The notes under the pieces were generated by a model. That model was not told the origin of the DNA, did not search any database, and saw nothing but the letters and a program-made list of their open reading frames with translations. A DNA stretch of 64,000 nucleotides, taken from assembly GCA_030762175.1 (NCBI GenBank), contig CM060834.1:62663501-62727500 (forward strand). The letters run 5' to 3'. A program made the position numbers and the translations under genes. This document shows, in pieces, positions 1 to 10,592 of the stretch (position 1 is its first letter; each line of letters starts with the position of its first letter). The stretch comes from Metallyticus violacea. Lineage: Eukaryota; Arthropoda; Insecta; Mantodea; Metallyticidae.

Positions 1-337
1 AAATGAAGAAAGATTCGCAAAAATAAAAACATTTGTTTCGATGGTTGGAAACTTCATTAGAATCAATTTTTTTTCCGTTCTTATTTGAGATAACTGGTTC
101 TCTTTCTTTTTTCCACTTTGATTGCCTTAGAAAAGCATATTATGCGGAAAGTATCTCGAAGAGAAAAAAATTTTTTTTCCAAGTTTGGAAACTTCAAAAG
201 AATTGCGGTTTGTTGCGTTTCAAATGGAGATAACTATTTCCCCTTTTTTATTCTGGTTTGATAGCCTTAGATAACCATAAAATGAAGAAAGATTCGCGAA
301 AAGAAAACATTTATTTCGACGGTTGGAAACTTCATTA

Positions 338-1158
338 AAATCACTATTTTTCCGTTCTTATTTGAGATAACTGGTTCTCTTTCATTTTCCTTCTTTGATA
401 GCCTTAGAAAAGCATATTATGCGAAAAGAATCTGGGAAAGAAAAAAATTTTTTTTCGAAGTTTGGAAACTTCAAAAGATTTGCGTTTTGTTGCGTTTCAA
501 ATGGAGATAACTATTTCTCCTTCATTATTCTAATTTGATAGCCTTAGAAAACCAAAAATGAAGCAAGTTTCGCGAAAAGAAAACAATTATTTCGATGGTT
601 GGAAACTCCATTAGAATCACTTTTTTTCCGTTCTTATTTGAGATAACTGGTTCTCTTTCATTTTCCTTCTTTGATAGCCTTAGAAAAGCATATTATGCGG
701 AAAGAATCTCGAAAAGAAAAATTTTTTTTTCGAAGTTTAAAAACTTCAAAAGGAACCCGTTTTGTGGCGTTTCAAATGGAGATAACTATTTCTCCTTCTT
801 TATTCTGGTTTGATAGCCTTAGAAAACCATAAAATGAAGAAAGATTCGGGAAAAGAAAACATTTCGATGGCTGGAAACTTCATTAGAATCACTTTTTTCC
901 GTTCTTATTTGAGATAACTGGTTCTTTTTCATTTTTCATCTTTGATAGCCTTAGAAAAACATATGCGGAAAGAATCTCGAAAGGAAAAATTTTTTTTTTC
1001 GAAGTTTGGAAACTTCAAAAGAATCGCGTTTTGTTGCGTTTCAAATGGAGATAACTATTTCTCCTTCATTATTCTAGTTTGATAGCCTTAGAAAACTATA
1101 AAATGAGGGAAGTTTCGCGAAAAGAAAACATTTTTTTCGACGGTTGGATACTTCATTA
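338..1158 (+). repeat. 821-bp tandem duplication, copy 1 (three dimers)
   Basis: This three-dimer block is repeated immediately downstream. The left edge is set by the change from ATTAGAATCAC-type to ATTAAAATCAC-type sequence. P1 and P2 have only one copy of this segment: the related dimers at 24,723 and 25,544 are separated by 821 bp, whereas here the same two dimer types lie at 595 and 2,237 with an extra copy at 1,416. Confidence 0.9.
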
Positions 1159-1979
1159 AAATCACTATTTTTCCGTTCTTATTTGAGATAACTGGTTCTC
1201 TTTCATTTTCCTTCTTTGATAGCCTTAGAAAAGCATATTATGCGAAAAGAATCTGGGAAAGAAAAAAATTTTTTTTCGAAGTTTGGAAACTTCAAAAGAT
1301 TTGCGTTTTGTTGCGTTTCAAATGGAGATAACTATTTCTCCTTCATTATTCTAATTTGATAGCCTTAGAAAACCAAAAATGAAGCAAGTTTCGCGAAAAG
1401 AAAACAATTATTTCGATGGTTGGAAACTCCATTAGAATCACTTTTTTTCCGTTCTTATTTGAGATAACTGGTTCTCTTTCATTTTCCTTCTTTGATAGCC
1501 TTAGAAAAGCTTATTATGCGGAAAGAATCTCGAAAAGAAAAATTTTTTTTTCGAAGTTTAAAAACTTCAAAAGGAACCCGTTTTGTGGCGTTTCAAATGG
1601 AGATAACTATTTCTCCTTCTTTATTCTGGTTTGATAGCCTTAGAAAACCATAAAATGAAGAAAGATTCGGGAAAAGAAAACATTTCGATGGCTGGAAACT
1701 TCATTAGAATCACTTTTTTCCGTTCTTATTTGAGATAACTGGTTCTTTTTCATTTTTCATCTTTGATAGCCTTAGAAAAACATATGCGGAAAGAATCTCG
1801 AAAGGAAAATTTTTTTTTTTCGAAGTTTGGAAACTTCAAAAGAATCGCGTTTTGTTGCGTTTCAAATGGAGATAACTATTTCTCCTTCATTATTCTAGTT
1901 TGATAGCCTTAGAAAACTATAAAATGAAGGAAGTTTCGCGAAAAGAAAACATTTTTTTCCACGGTTGGATACTTCATTA
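1159..1979 (+). repeat. 821-bp tandem duplication, copy 2 (three dimers)
   Basis: This is a near-identical copy of the preceding block at a shift of 821 bp. The junction is visible: upstream of 1,159 the sequence reads GGATACTTCATTA as at the end of the block (about 1,967-1,979), and downstream it reads AAATCACTATTTTTCC as at the start of copy 1. Crossover therefore lies in the shared ACTTCATTA. Differences between copies include GCATATT versus GCTTATT near 1,509. Confidence 0.9.
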
Positions 1980-2605
1980 GAATCACTTTTTTCCGTTCTT
2001 ATTTGGGATAACTGGTTCTCTTTAATTTTCCTTCTTTGATAGCCTTAGAAAAGCGTATTATGCGGAAAGAATCTTGGAAAGAAAAAAAATTTTTTTTGAA
2101 ATTTGGACACTTCAAACGAATCGCGTTTTGTTGCGTTTCAAATGGAGATAACTATTTCTCCTTCATTATTCTAGTTTGATAGCCTTAGAAAACCATAAAA
2201 TGAAGAAAGATTCGCGGAAAGAAAACATTTATTTCCATGGTTGGAAACTTCATTATAATCAATTTTTTTCCGTTCTTATTTCAGATAACTGGTTCTCTTT
2301 CATTTTTCTACTTTAATAGCTTTAGAAAAGCACATTCTGCGCAAAGAATCTCGAAAAGAAAAAACATTTTTTTTCGTAGTTCGGTAACTTCAAAGGAATC
2401 CCGTTTTTTGCGTTTCAAATGGAGATAACTATTTCTCCATCATTATTCTAGTTTGATAGCCTTAGAAAACCATAAAATGAAGAAAGATTCGCGAAAAGAA
2501 AATCATTATTTCGATGGTTGGAAACTTCATTAGAATCATTTTTTTCCGTTCATATTTGAGATAACTGGTTCTCTTTCCTTTTTCCACTTTGATAGCCTTA
2601 GAAAA

Positions 2606-2615
2606 GCATATATGC
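2606..2615 (+). other. Perfect palindrome variant GCATATATGC
   Basis: This B subtype lost one base of GCATATTATGC and is followed by TGAAATTATCTCC. It recurs at matching places in P1 (about 25,913), P2, P3 and the right flank. Confidence 0.85.
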
Positions 2616-3163
2616 TGAAATTATCTCCGAAAGAAAATAATTTTTTTCGAAGTTTGGAATCTTCAAAAGAATAGCGTTTTGTTGCGTTTCAAATGGAGAT
2701 AACTATTTCTCCTTCATTTTTCTAGTTTGATAGCCTTAGAAAACCATAAAATGAAGAAAGTTTCTCGAAAAGAAAACATTTATTTCGACGGTTGGAAACT
2801 TCATTAGAATCACTTTTTTCCGTTTTTATTTGAGATAACCGGTTCTCTTTCATTTTTCTACTTTGATAGCCTTAGAAAAGCATATTATGCGGAAAGATTC
2901 TCGATAAAAAAATTTTTTTTTCGAAGTTTGGAAACTTCAAAAGAATCGCGTTTTGTTGCGTTTAAATGGAGATAACTATTTCTCCTTCATTATTCTAGTT
3001 TGATAGCCTTAAAAACCATAAAATGAAGAAAGATTCGCAAAAAGAAAAGATTTATTTCGATGGTTGGAAACTTCATTAAAATGACTTTTTTTCCGTTCTT
3101 ATTTGAGAAAACTAGCTCTCTTTCCTTTTACCACTTTGAAAGCCTTAGAAAAGCATATTCTGC

Positions 3164-3165
3164 TG
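3164..3165 (+). other. One-dimer deletion junction (hybrid dimer)
   Basis: The A half just upstream belongs to the dimer type with GAGAAAACTAG and TTTTACCACTTTGAAAGCC. The B half from TGCTGAAAGAATC onwards, with GGAAAATTATAAAG, belongs to the dimer that follows it in P1, P2 and P3 (P1: A type at 26,368, matching B type at about 26,748). The hybrid ATTCTGC/TGAAAG at 3,157-3,169 marks the exchange. The shift relative to P1 changes here from 23,307 to 23,584 bp, a loss of 277 bp. Confidence 0.85.
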
Positions 3166-4432
3166 AAAGAATCTCGAAGAGAAAAAAAAAAATTTTTTCC
3201 AAGTTTGGAAAATTATAAAGAAATGCGTTTTGTTGAGTTTAATGGAGATAACTATTTCTCCTTCCTTATTCTAGTTTGATAGCCTTAGAAAACCATAAAA
3301 TGAAGAAAGATTCGCGGAAAGAAAACATTTATTTCCATAGTTGGAAACTTCATTATAATCACTTTTTTTCCGTTCTTATTTACGATAACCGGTTCTCTTT
3401 CATTTTTCTACTTTGATAGCCTTAGAAAAGCATATCATGCGGAAAGATTCTCGAAAAAAAATTTTTTTTTCGATGTTTGGAAACTTCAAAAGAATCGCGT
3501 TTTGTTGCGTTTAAATGGAGATAACTATTTCTCCTTCATTATTCTAGTTTGATAGCCTTAGAAAACCATAAAATGAAGAAAGATTCGCAAAAAGAAAAAA
3601 GATTTATTTCGATGGTTGGAAACTTCATTAAAATGACTTTTTTTCCGTTCTTATTTGAGATAACTAGTTCTCTTTCCTTTTACCACTTTGAAAGCATTAG
3701 AAAAGCATATTCTGCGCAAAGAATCTCGAAAAGAAAAAAAAATTTCGAAGTTTGGATACTTCAAAGGAATCCCGTTTTGTTGCGTTTCAAATGGAGATTA
3801 CTATTTCTCCTTCATTATTCTAGTTTGATAGCCTTAGAAAACCATAAAATGAAGAAATTTTCGCGAAAAGAAAACATTTATTTCGATGGTTGGAAACTTC
3901 ATTAGAATCACCTTTTTTTCCGTTCGTATTTGAGATAACTGGTTCTCTTTCAATTTTCCACTTTGATAGCCTTAGAAAAGTATATTATGCTGAAAGAATC
4001 TCGAAAAGAAAATTTTTTTTTTTCGAAGTTTGGAAACTTCAAAGAATCGCGTTTTGTTGCGTTTCAAATGGAGATAACTATTTTTCCTTCATTATTCTAG
4101 TTTGATAGCCTTAGAAAACCATAAAATGAAGAAAGATTCGCAAAAAGAAAACATTTATTTCGATGGTTGGAAACTTCACTAGAATCACTTTTTTTCCGTT
4201 CTTATTTGAGATAACTGTTTCTCTTTCCTTTTTCCACTTTGATAGCCTTAGAAAAGCATATTATGCGGAAAGAATCTCGAAAAGAAAAAATGTTTTTTGA
4301 AGTTAGGAAACTTGAAAAGAATCGCGTTTTGTTACGTTTCAAGTGGAGATAACTATTTCTCCTTGATTATTCTAGTTTGAGAGCCTTAGTAATCCATAAA
4401 ATGAAGAAAGATTCGCGAAAAGAAAGCATTTA

Positions 4433-4452
4433 TTTCGATGGTTGGAAACTTC
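4433..4452 (+). other. Example of GTTGGAAAC core in monomer A
   Basis: The sequence is TTTCGATGGTTGGAAACTTC. The central GTTGGAAAC is identical to the middle of the canonical mammalian CENP-B box, and a TTCG lies just upstream, but with four extra bases between them and without the CGGG required downstream. Nearly every A monomer carries this segment; a minority have GGTTTGAAAC, GATGTTTGG, GGCTGG or GGTTTTAAAC. Whether any protein reads it is unknown. Confidence 0.6.
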
Positions 4453-4927
4453 ATTAGAATCACATTTTTCCGTTTTTATTTGAGATAACTGGTTCTCTTT
4501 CATTATTCTACTTTGATAGCTTTAGTAAACCATATTCTGCGCTAAGATTCTCGATAAGAAAAAATTTTTTTTTGAAGTTTGGTAACTTCAAAAGAATCGC
4601 GTTTTGTTGCGTATCAAATGGAGATAACTATTTCCCCTTTATTATTCTAGTTTGATAGCCTTAGAAAACCATAAAATGAAGAAAGATTCGCGAAAAGAAA
4701 ACATTTAAATCGATGTTTGGAAACTCCATTAGAATCACTTTTTTCCGTTCTTATTTGGGATAACTGGTTCTCTTTCATTTTTCCTCTTTGATAGCGTAAG
4801 AAAAGCATATTATGCGGAAAGAATCTCGAAAAGAAAAAAAAATTTTGTTGTAGTTTCGAAACTTATATAGAATCGCGTTTTGTTGAGTTTGATGGAGATA
4901 ACTATTTCTCCTTCATTATTCTAGTTT

Positions 4928-5166
4928 GATAGCCTTAGAAAACCATAAAATGAAGAAAGATTCGCGAAAAGAAAACAGTTATTTCGATGGTTGGAAACTT
5001 CATTAGAATCACTTTTTTTCGGTTCTTATTTTAGATAACTGGTTCTCTTTCCTTTTTCCACATGGATAGACTTATAAAAGCATATTATGCGGAAAGAATC
5101 TCCGAAAGAAATCGCGTTTTGTTGAGTTTGATGGAGATAACTATTTCTCCTTCATTATTCTAGTTT
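4928..5166 (+). repeat. Short 239-bp dimer lacking the A/T tract and dyad (copy 1)
   Basis: The B half runs from AATCTCCGAAAGAA directly into ATCGCGTTTTGTTGAG. About 36 bases are missing: the A-run/T-run and the whole GAAGTTTGGAAACTTC region. The A half has CCACATGGATAGACTTA at the A/B boundary. Because this deletion is identical in six places, it arose once and was copied with its neighbours. Confidence 0.92.
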
Positions 5167-5595
5167 GATAGCCTTAGAAGACCATAAAATGAAGAAAGAT
5201 TCGCAAAAAGAAAACAGTTATTTCGATTTTTGGAAACTTCATTAGAATCACTTTTTTTCCGTTCTTCTTTGAGATAACTGGTTCTCTATCATTTTTCTCT
5301 TTTGATAGCTTTAGAAAAGCATATTCTGCGCAAAGAATCTCGAAAAGAAAAAAAATTTTTTTCGTAGTTTGGTAACTTCAAAAGAATCGCGGTTTGTTGC
5401 GTTTCAAATGGAGATAACTATTTCTCCTTCATTATTATAGTTTGATCGCCTCAGAAATCCATAAAATCAAGAAAGGTTCGCGAAAAGAAAGCTTTTATTT
5501 CGATGGTTGGAAACTTCATTAGAATCACTTTTTTTCCGTTCTTATTTGAGATAACTGGTTCTCTTTCATTTCTCTACTTTGATAGCCTTATAAAA

Positions 5596-5606
5596 GCATA
5601 TTATGC
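5596..5606 (+). other. Example of GCATATTATGC interrupted palindrome in monomer B
   Basis: The arms GCATA and TATGC flank a single central T. It lies about 25 bases before the A/T tract. Common alternatives are GCATATTCTGCGCA, which keeps a TGCGCA palindrome, and GCATATATGC, which is a perfect 10-base palindrome. Confidence 0.85.
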
Positions 5607-5639
5607 GGAAAGAATCTCGAAAAGAAAATGTTTTTTTTC

Positions 5640-5655
5640 GAAGTTTGGAAACTTC
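5640..5655 (+). other. Example of 16-bp dyad in monomer B
   Basis: GAAGTTTGGAAACTTC has two perfect 7-base arms around a GG centre. It is preceded by the A-run/T-run tract and is present in most B monomers. Recurrent variants break one arm (GAAGTTTAAAAACTTC, GAAGTTTGGATACTTC, CTAGTTTAG), and the short dimers lack it. Confidence 0.85.
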
Positions 5656-6054
5656 AAAAGAATCGCGTTTTTTTGCGTTTCAAATGGGGTAAACCATTTC
5701 TCCTTCATTATTCTAATTTGATAGCCTTAGAAAACCATAAAATGAACAAAGATTTGCGAAAAGAAAAGATTTATTTCGATTGTTGGAAACTTCATTAGAA
5801 TGACTTTTTTTCCGTTCTTATTTGAGATAACTGGTTCTCTTTCATTTTTCCACTTTGGTAGCCTTAGAAAAGCATATTATGCGGAAAGAATCTCGGAAAG
5901 AAATTTTTTTTTTTTCGAATTTTGGAAACTTCAAAAGAATCGCGTTTTGTAGCGTTTCAAATGGAGATAACTATTTCTCCTTCATTATTCTAGTTTGATA
6001 GCTTTAGAAACCCATAAACTGAAGAAATATTCGCGAAGAGAAAACATTTATTTC

Positions 6055-8772
6055 CATAGTTGGAAACTTCATTATAATCACTTTTTTTCCGTTCTTATTT
6101 ACGATAACCGGTTCTCTTTCATTTTTCTACTTTGATAGCCTTAGAAAAGCATATCATGCGGAAAGATTCTCGAAAAAAAATTTTTTTTTCGATGTTTGGA
6201 AACTTCAAAAGAATCGCGTTTTGTTGCGTTTAAATGGAGATAACTATTTCTCCTTCATTATTCTAGTTTGATAGCCTTAGAAAACCATAAAATGAAGAAA
6301 GATTCGCAAAAAGAAAAAAGATTTATTTCGATGGTTGGAAACTTCATTAAAATGACTTTTTTTCCGTTCTTATTTGAGATAACTAGTTCTCTTTCCTTTT
6401 ACCACTTTGAAAGCATTAGAAAAGCATATTCTGCGCAAAGAATCTCGAAAAGAAAAAAAAATTTCGAAGTTTGGATACTTCAAAGGAATCCCGTTTTGTT
6501 GCGTTTCAAATGGAGATTACTATTTCTCCTTCATTATTCTAGTTTGATAGCCTTAGAAAACCATAAAATGAAGAAATTTTCGCGAAAAGAAAACATTTAT
6601 TTCGATGGTTGGAAACTTCATTAGAATCACCTTTTTTTCCGTTCGTATTTGAGATAACAGGTTCTCTTTCAATTTTCCACTTTGATAGCCTTAGAAAAGT
6701 ATATTATGCGGAAAGAATCTCGAAAAGAAAATTTTTTTTTTTCGAAGTTTGGAAACTTCAAAGAATCGCGTTTTGTTGCGTTTCAAATGGAGATAACTAT
6801 TTTCCTTCATTATTCTAGTTTGATAGCCTTAGAAAACCATAAAATGAAGAAAGATTCGCAAAAAGAAAACATTTATTTCGATGGTTGGAAACTTCATTAG
6901 AATCACTTTTTTTCCGTTCTTATTTGAGATAACTGTTTCTCTTTCCTTTTTCCACTTTGATAGCCTTAGAAAAGCATATTATGCGGAAAGAATCTCGAAA
7001 AGAAAAAATTTTTTTTGAAGTTAGGAAACTTGAAAAGAATCGCGTTTTGTTACGTTTCAAGTGGAGATAACTATTTCTCCTTGATTATTCTAGTTTGATA
7101 GCCTTAGTAATCCATAAAATGAAGAAAGATTCGCGAAAAGAAAGCATTTATTTCGATGGTTGGAAACTTCATTAGAATCACATTTTTCCGTTTTTATTTG
7201 AGATAACTGGTTCTCTTTCATTATTCTACTTTGATAGCTTTAGTAAACCATATTCTGCGCTAAGATTCTCGATAAGAAAAAATTTTTTTTCGAAGTTTGG
7301 TAACTTCAAAAGAATCGCGTTTTGTTGCGTATCAAATGGAGATAACTATTTCCCCTTTATTATTCTAGTTTGATAGCCTTAGAAAACCATAAAATGAAGA
7401 AAGATTCGCGAAAAGAAAACATTTAAATCGATGTTTGGAAACTCCATTAGAATCACTTTTTTCCGTTCTTATTTGGGATAACTGGTTCTCTTTCATTTTT
7501 CCTCTTTGATAGCGTAAGAAAAGCATATTATGCGGAAAGAATCTCGAAAAGAAAAAAAAATTTTGTTGTAGTTTCGAAACTTATATAGAATCGCGTTTTG
7601 TTGAGTTTGATGGAGATAACTATTTCTCCTTCATTATTCTAGTTTGATAGCCTTAGAAAACCATAAAATGAAGAAAGATTCGCGAAAAGAAAACAGTTAT
7701 TTCGATGGTTGGAAACTTCATTAGAATCACTTTTTTTCGGTTCTTATTTTAGATAACTGGTTCTCTTTCCTTTTTCCACATGGATAGACTTATAAAAGCA
7801 TATTATGCGGAAAGAATCTCCGAAAGAAATCGCGTTTTGTTGAGTTTGATGGAGATAACTATTTCTCCTTCATTATTCTAGTTTGATAGCCTTAGAAGAC
7901 CATAAAATGAAGAAAGATTCGCAAAAAGAAAACAGTTATTTCGATTTTTGGAAACTTCATTAGAATCACTTTTTTTCCGTTCTTCTTTGAGATAACTGGT
8001 TCTCTATCATTTTTCTCTTTTGATAGCTTTAGAAAAGCATATTCTGCGCAAAGAATCTCGAAAAGAAAAAAAAATTTTTTCGTAGTTTGGTAACTTCAAA
8101 AGAATCGCGGTTTGTTGCGTTTCAAATGGAGATAACTATTTCTCCTTCATTATTATAGTTTGATCGCCTCAGAAATCCATAAAATCAAGAAAGGTTCGCG
8201 AAAAGAAAGCTTTTATTTCGATGGTTGGAAACTTCATTAGAATCACTTTTTTTCCGTTCTTATTTGAGATAACTGGTTCTCTTTCATTTCTCTACTTTGA
8301 TAGCCTTATAAAAGCATATTATGCGGAAAGAATCTCGAAAAGAAAATGTTTTTTTTCGAAGTTTGGAAACTTCAAAAGAATCGCGTTTTTTTGCGTTTCA
8401 AATGGGGTAAACCATTTCTCCTTCATTATTCTAATTTGATAGCCTTAGAAAACCATAAAATGAACAAAGATTTGCGAAAAGAAAAGATTTATTTCGATTG
8501 TTGGAAACTTCATTAGAATGACTTTTTTTCCGTTCTTATTTGAGATAACTGGTTCTCTTTCATTTTTCCACTTTGGTAGCCTTAGAAAAGCATATTATGC
8601 GGAAAGAATCTCGGAAAGAAATTTTTTTTTTTTCGAATTTTGGAAACTTCAAAAGAATCGCGTTTTGTAGCGTTTCAAATGGAGATAACTATTTCTCCTT
8701 CATTATTCTAGTTTGATAGCTTTAGAAACCCATAAACTGAAGAAATATTCGCGAAGAGAAAACATTTATTTC
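6055..8772 (+). repeat. 2.72-kb tandem duplication, copy 2
   Basis: This is the second copy, shift 2,719 bp. The junction lies in GAAAACATTTATTTC: sequence before it, with AACTGAAGAAATATTCGCG, equals that ending this copy at about 8,772, and sequence after it reads CATAGTTGG as at 3,336. After 8,772 the array instead continues with GATGGTTGG, matching 62,087 onwards. Identity to copy 1 looks very high, so the event is recent. One visible difference is a two-base shortening near 6,803 (TATTTTCCTTC versus TATTTTTCCTTC-type). Confidence 0.92.
7646..7884 (+). repeat. Short 239-bp dimer (copy 2)
   Basis: It carries the same internal deletion as the dimer at 4,928, brought here by the 2.72-kb duplication (shift 2,718). 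It keeps CCACATGGATAGACTTA. Confidence 0.92.
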
Positions 8773-8987
8773 GATGGTTGGAAACTTCATTAGAATCACT
8801 TTTTTTCCGTTCTTATATGAGATAACTGGAAATTTTTCATTTTTCTTCTTTGATAGCCTTAGAAAAGCATATTATGCGGAAAGAATCTCGAAAAGAAAAT
8901 TTTTTTTTTTCGAAGTTTGGAAATTTCAAAAGAATCGCGTTTTGTTGCGTTTCAAATGGAGATAACTATTTCTCCTTCATTATTCTA

Positions 8988-9525
8988 TTTTGATAGCCTT
9001 AGAAAACCATAAAATGAAGAAAGTTTCGCCAAAAGGAAACATTTATTTCGATAGATGGAAACTTCATTAGAATCACTTTTTATTCGTTCTTATTTGAGAT
9101 AATTGGTTCTCTTTCATTTTTCTTCTTTGATAGCCTTTTAAAAGCATATTATGCGGAAAGAATCTCGAAAAGAAAAAAATTTTTTTCGAAGTTTGGAAAC
9201 TTCAAAGGAATCGTAATTTGTTGCGTTTCAAATGGAGATAACTATTTCTCCTTCATTATTCTAGTTTGATAGCCTTAGAAAACCATAAAATTAAGAAAGA
9301 TTCGCGAAAAGGAAAGATTTATTTCCATTGTTGGAAACTTCATTAGAATGACTTTTTTTCCGTTCTTATTTGAGATAAATGGTTCTCTTTCCACTTTCCA
9401 CTTTGATAGCCTTAGAAAAGCATATTATGCTAAAAGCATCTCCGAAAGAATAGAAAACAATTTCGAATTTTGGAATCTTCAATAGAATCGCGTTTTGTTG
9501 CGTTTCAAATGGAGATAACTATTTC
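8988..9525 (+). repeat. ~0.54-kb duplicated block, copy 1
   Basis: Two dimers with the markers TTTCGCCAAAAGG, CGATAGATGGAAAC, TTTTTATTCGTTC and a B half without the long A/T tract (GAAAACAATTTCGAATTTTGG). They recur at 10,593 (shift about 1,605) and about 62,301 (shift about 53,313). After 9,525 this copy continues into TTCTTTATTCTGG-type dimers. Confidence 0.85.
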
Positions 9526-9811
9526 TCCTTCTTTATTCTGGTTTGATAGCCTTAGAAAACCATAAAATGAAGAAAGATTCGGGAAAAGAAAACATTTCGA
9601 TGGTTGGAAACTTCATTAGAATCACTTTTTTCCGTTCTTATTTGAGATAACTGGTTCTTTTTCATTTTATATCTTTGATAGCCTTAGAAAAACATATGCG
9701 GAAAGAATCTCGAAAAGAAAAAAAATTTTTGTTGTAGTTTCGAAACTTATATAGAATCGCGTTTTGTTGAGTTTGATGGAGATAACTATTTCTCCTTCAT
9801 TATTCTAGTTT

Positions 9812-10051
9812 GATAGCCTTAGAAAACCATAAAATGAAGAAAGATTCGCGAAAAGAAAACAGTTATTTCGATGGTTGGAAACTTCAGAGGAATCACTTTT
9901 TTTTTGGTTCTTCTTTTAGATAACTGGTTCTCTTTCCTTTTTCCACTTGGATAGACTTAGTAAAGCATATTATGCGGAAAGAATCTCCGAAAGAAATCGC
10001 GTTTTGTTGAGTTTGATGGAGATAACTATTTCTCCTTCATTATTCTAGTTT
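9812..10051 (+). repeat. Short 240-bp dimer (copy 3)
   Basis: The same deletion junction (CTCCGAAAGAAATCGCG) is present in an A half that differs from the others: AACTTCAGAGGAATCAC and CCACTTGGATAGACTTAGTAAAG. This is a more diverged version. Confidence 0.9.
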
Positions 10052-10592
10052 GATAGCCTTAGAAGACCATAGAAAGATTCGCAAAAAGAAAACAGTTATT
10101 TCGATGGTTGGAAACTTCATTAGAATCACTTTTTTTCCGTTCTTCTTTGAGATAACTGGTTCTCTTTCATGTTTCTCTTTTGATAGCTTTAGAAAAGCAT
10201 ATTCTGCGCAAAGAATCTCGAAAAGAAAAAAAAATTTTTTGTAGTTTGGTAACTTCAAAAGAATCGCGGTTTGTTGCGTTTCAAATGGAGATAACTATTT
10301 CTCCTTCATTATTATAGTTTGATCGCCTCAGAAATCCATAAAATCAAGAAAGGTTCGCGAAAAGAAAGCATTTATTTCGATGGTTGGAAACTTCATTAGA
10401 ATCGCTTTTTTTCCGTTCTTATTTGAGATAACTGGTTCTCTTTCATTTCTCTACTTTGATAGCCTTATAAAAGCATATTATGCGGAAAGAATCTCGAAAA
10501 GAAAATGTTTTTTTTCGAAGTTTGGAAACTTCAAAAGAATCGCGTTTTTTTGCGTTTCAAATGGGGTAAACCATTTCTCCTTCATTATTCTA

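Larger units (their letters stand above)
3336..6054 (+). repeat. 2.72-kb tandem duplication, copy 1
   Basis: This is a block of ten dimers, including one shortened dimer at 4,928-5,166, repeated directly downstream. It starts in a dimer with TTTCCATAGTTGG and TTTACGATAACCGG and ends in one with AAACCCATAAACTGAAG. Landmarks at 3,549, 3,890 and 5,503 recur at 6,268, 6,609 and 8,221. A few private differences exist, for example TTCACTAGAATC near 4,176 where copy 2 has TTCATTAGAATC. Confidence 0.92.

Noticed and set aside
1791..1825. Poly(A) or poly(T) tails of inserted retroelements.
   Set aside because: The A-run/T-run tract sits at the same place in nearly every B monomer, without target-site duplications or adjoining foreign sequence.
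3549..3905. 118-codon ORF, repeated at 6,268, 27,133, 41,703 and 59,582.
   Set aside because: It is the longest ORF only because this dimer's A/T tract is short and keeps the frame open across more than one dimer. It is copied with its block and has no recognisable domain.
4433..4452. Canonical CENP-B box.
   Set aside because: The required pattern TTCG, four bases, A, two bases, CGGG is not met: the spacing from TTCG is four bases too long and there is no CGGG after the core. Only a partial similarity is reported.
5640..5655. Rho-independent terminator or small-RNA hairpin formed by GAAGTTTGGAAACTTC beside T-runs.
   Set aside because: The stem is only seven AT-rich pairs with a two-base centre, the T-run lies before it rather than after on this strand, and it occurs hundreds of times in a non-coding array.
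10040..10258. Minus-strand ORFs here and at 21,080-21,286, 35,652-35,858 and 51,051-51,257.
   Set aside because: They are the antisense of satellite dimers that happen to lack stops; the last three are the same place in P1, P2 and P3.
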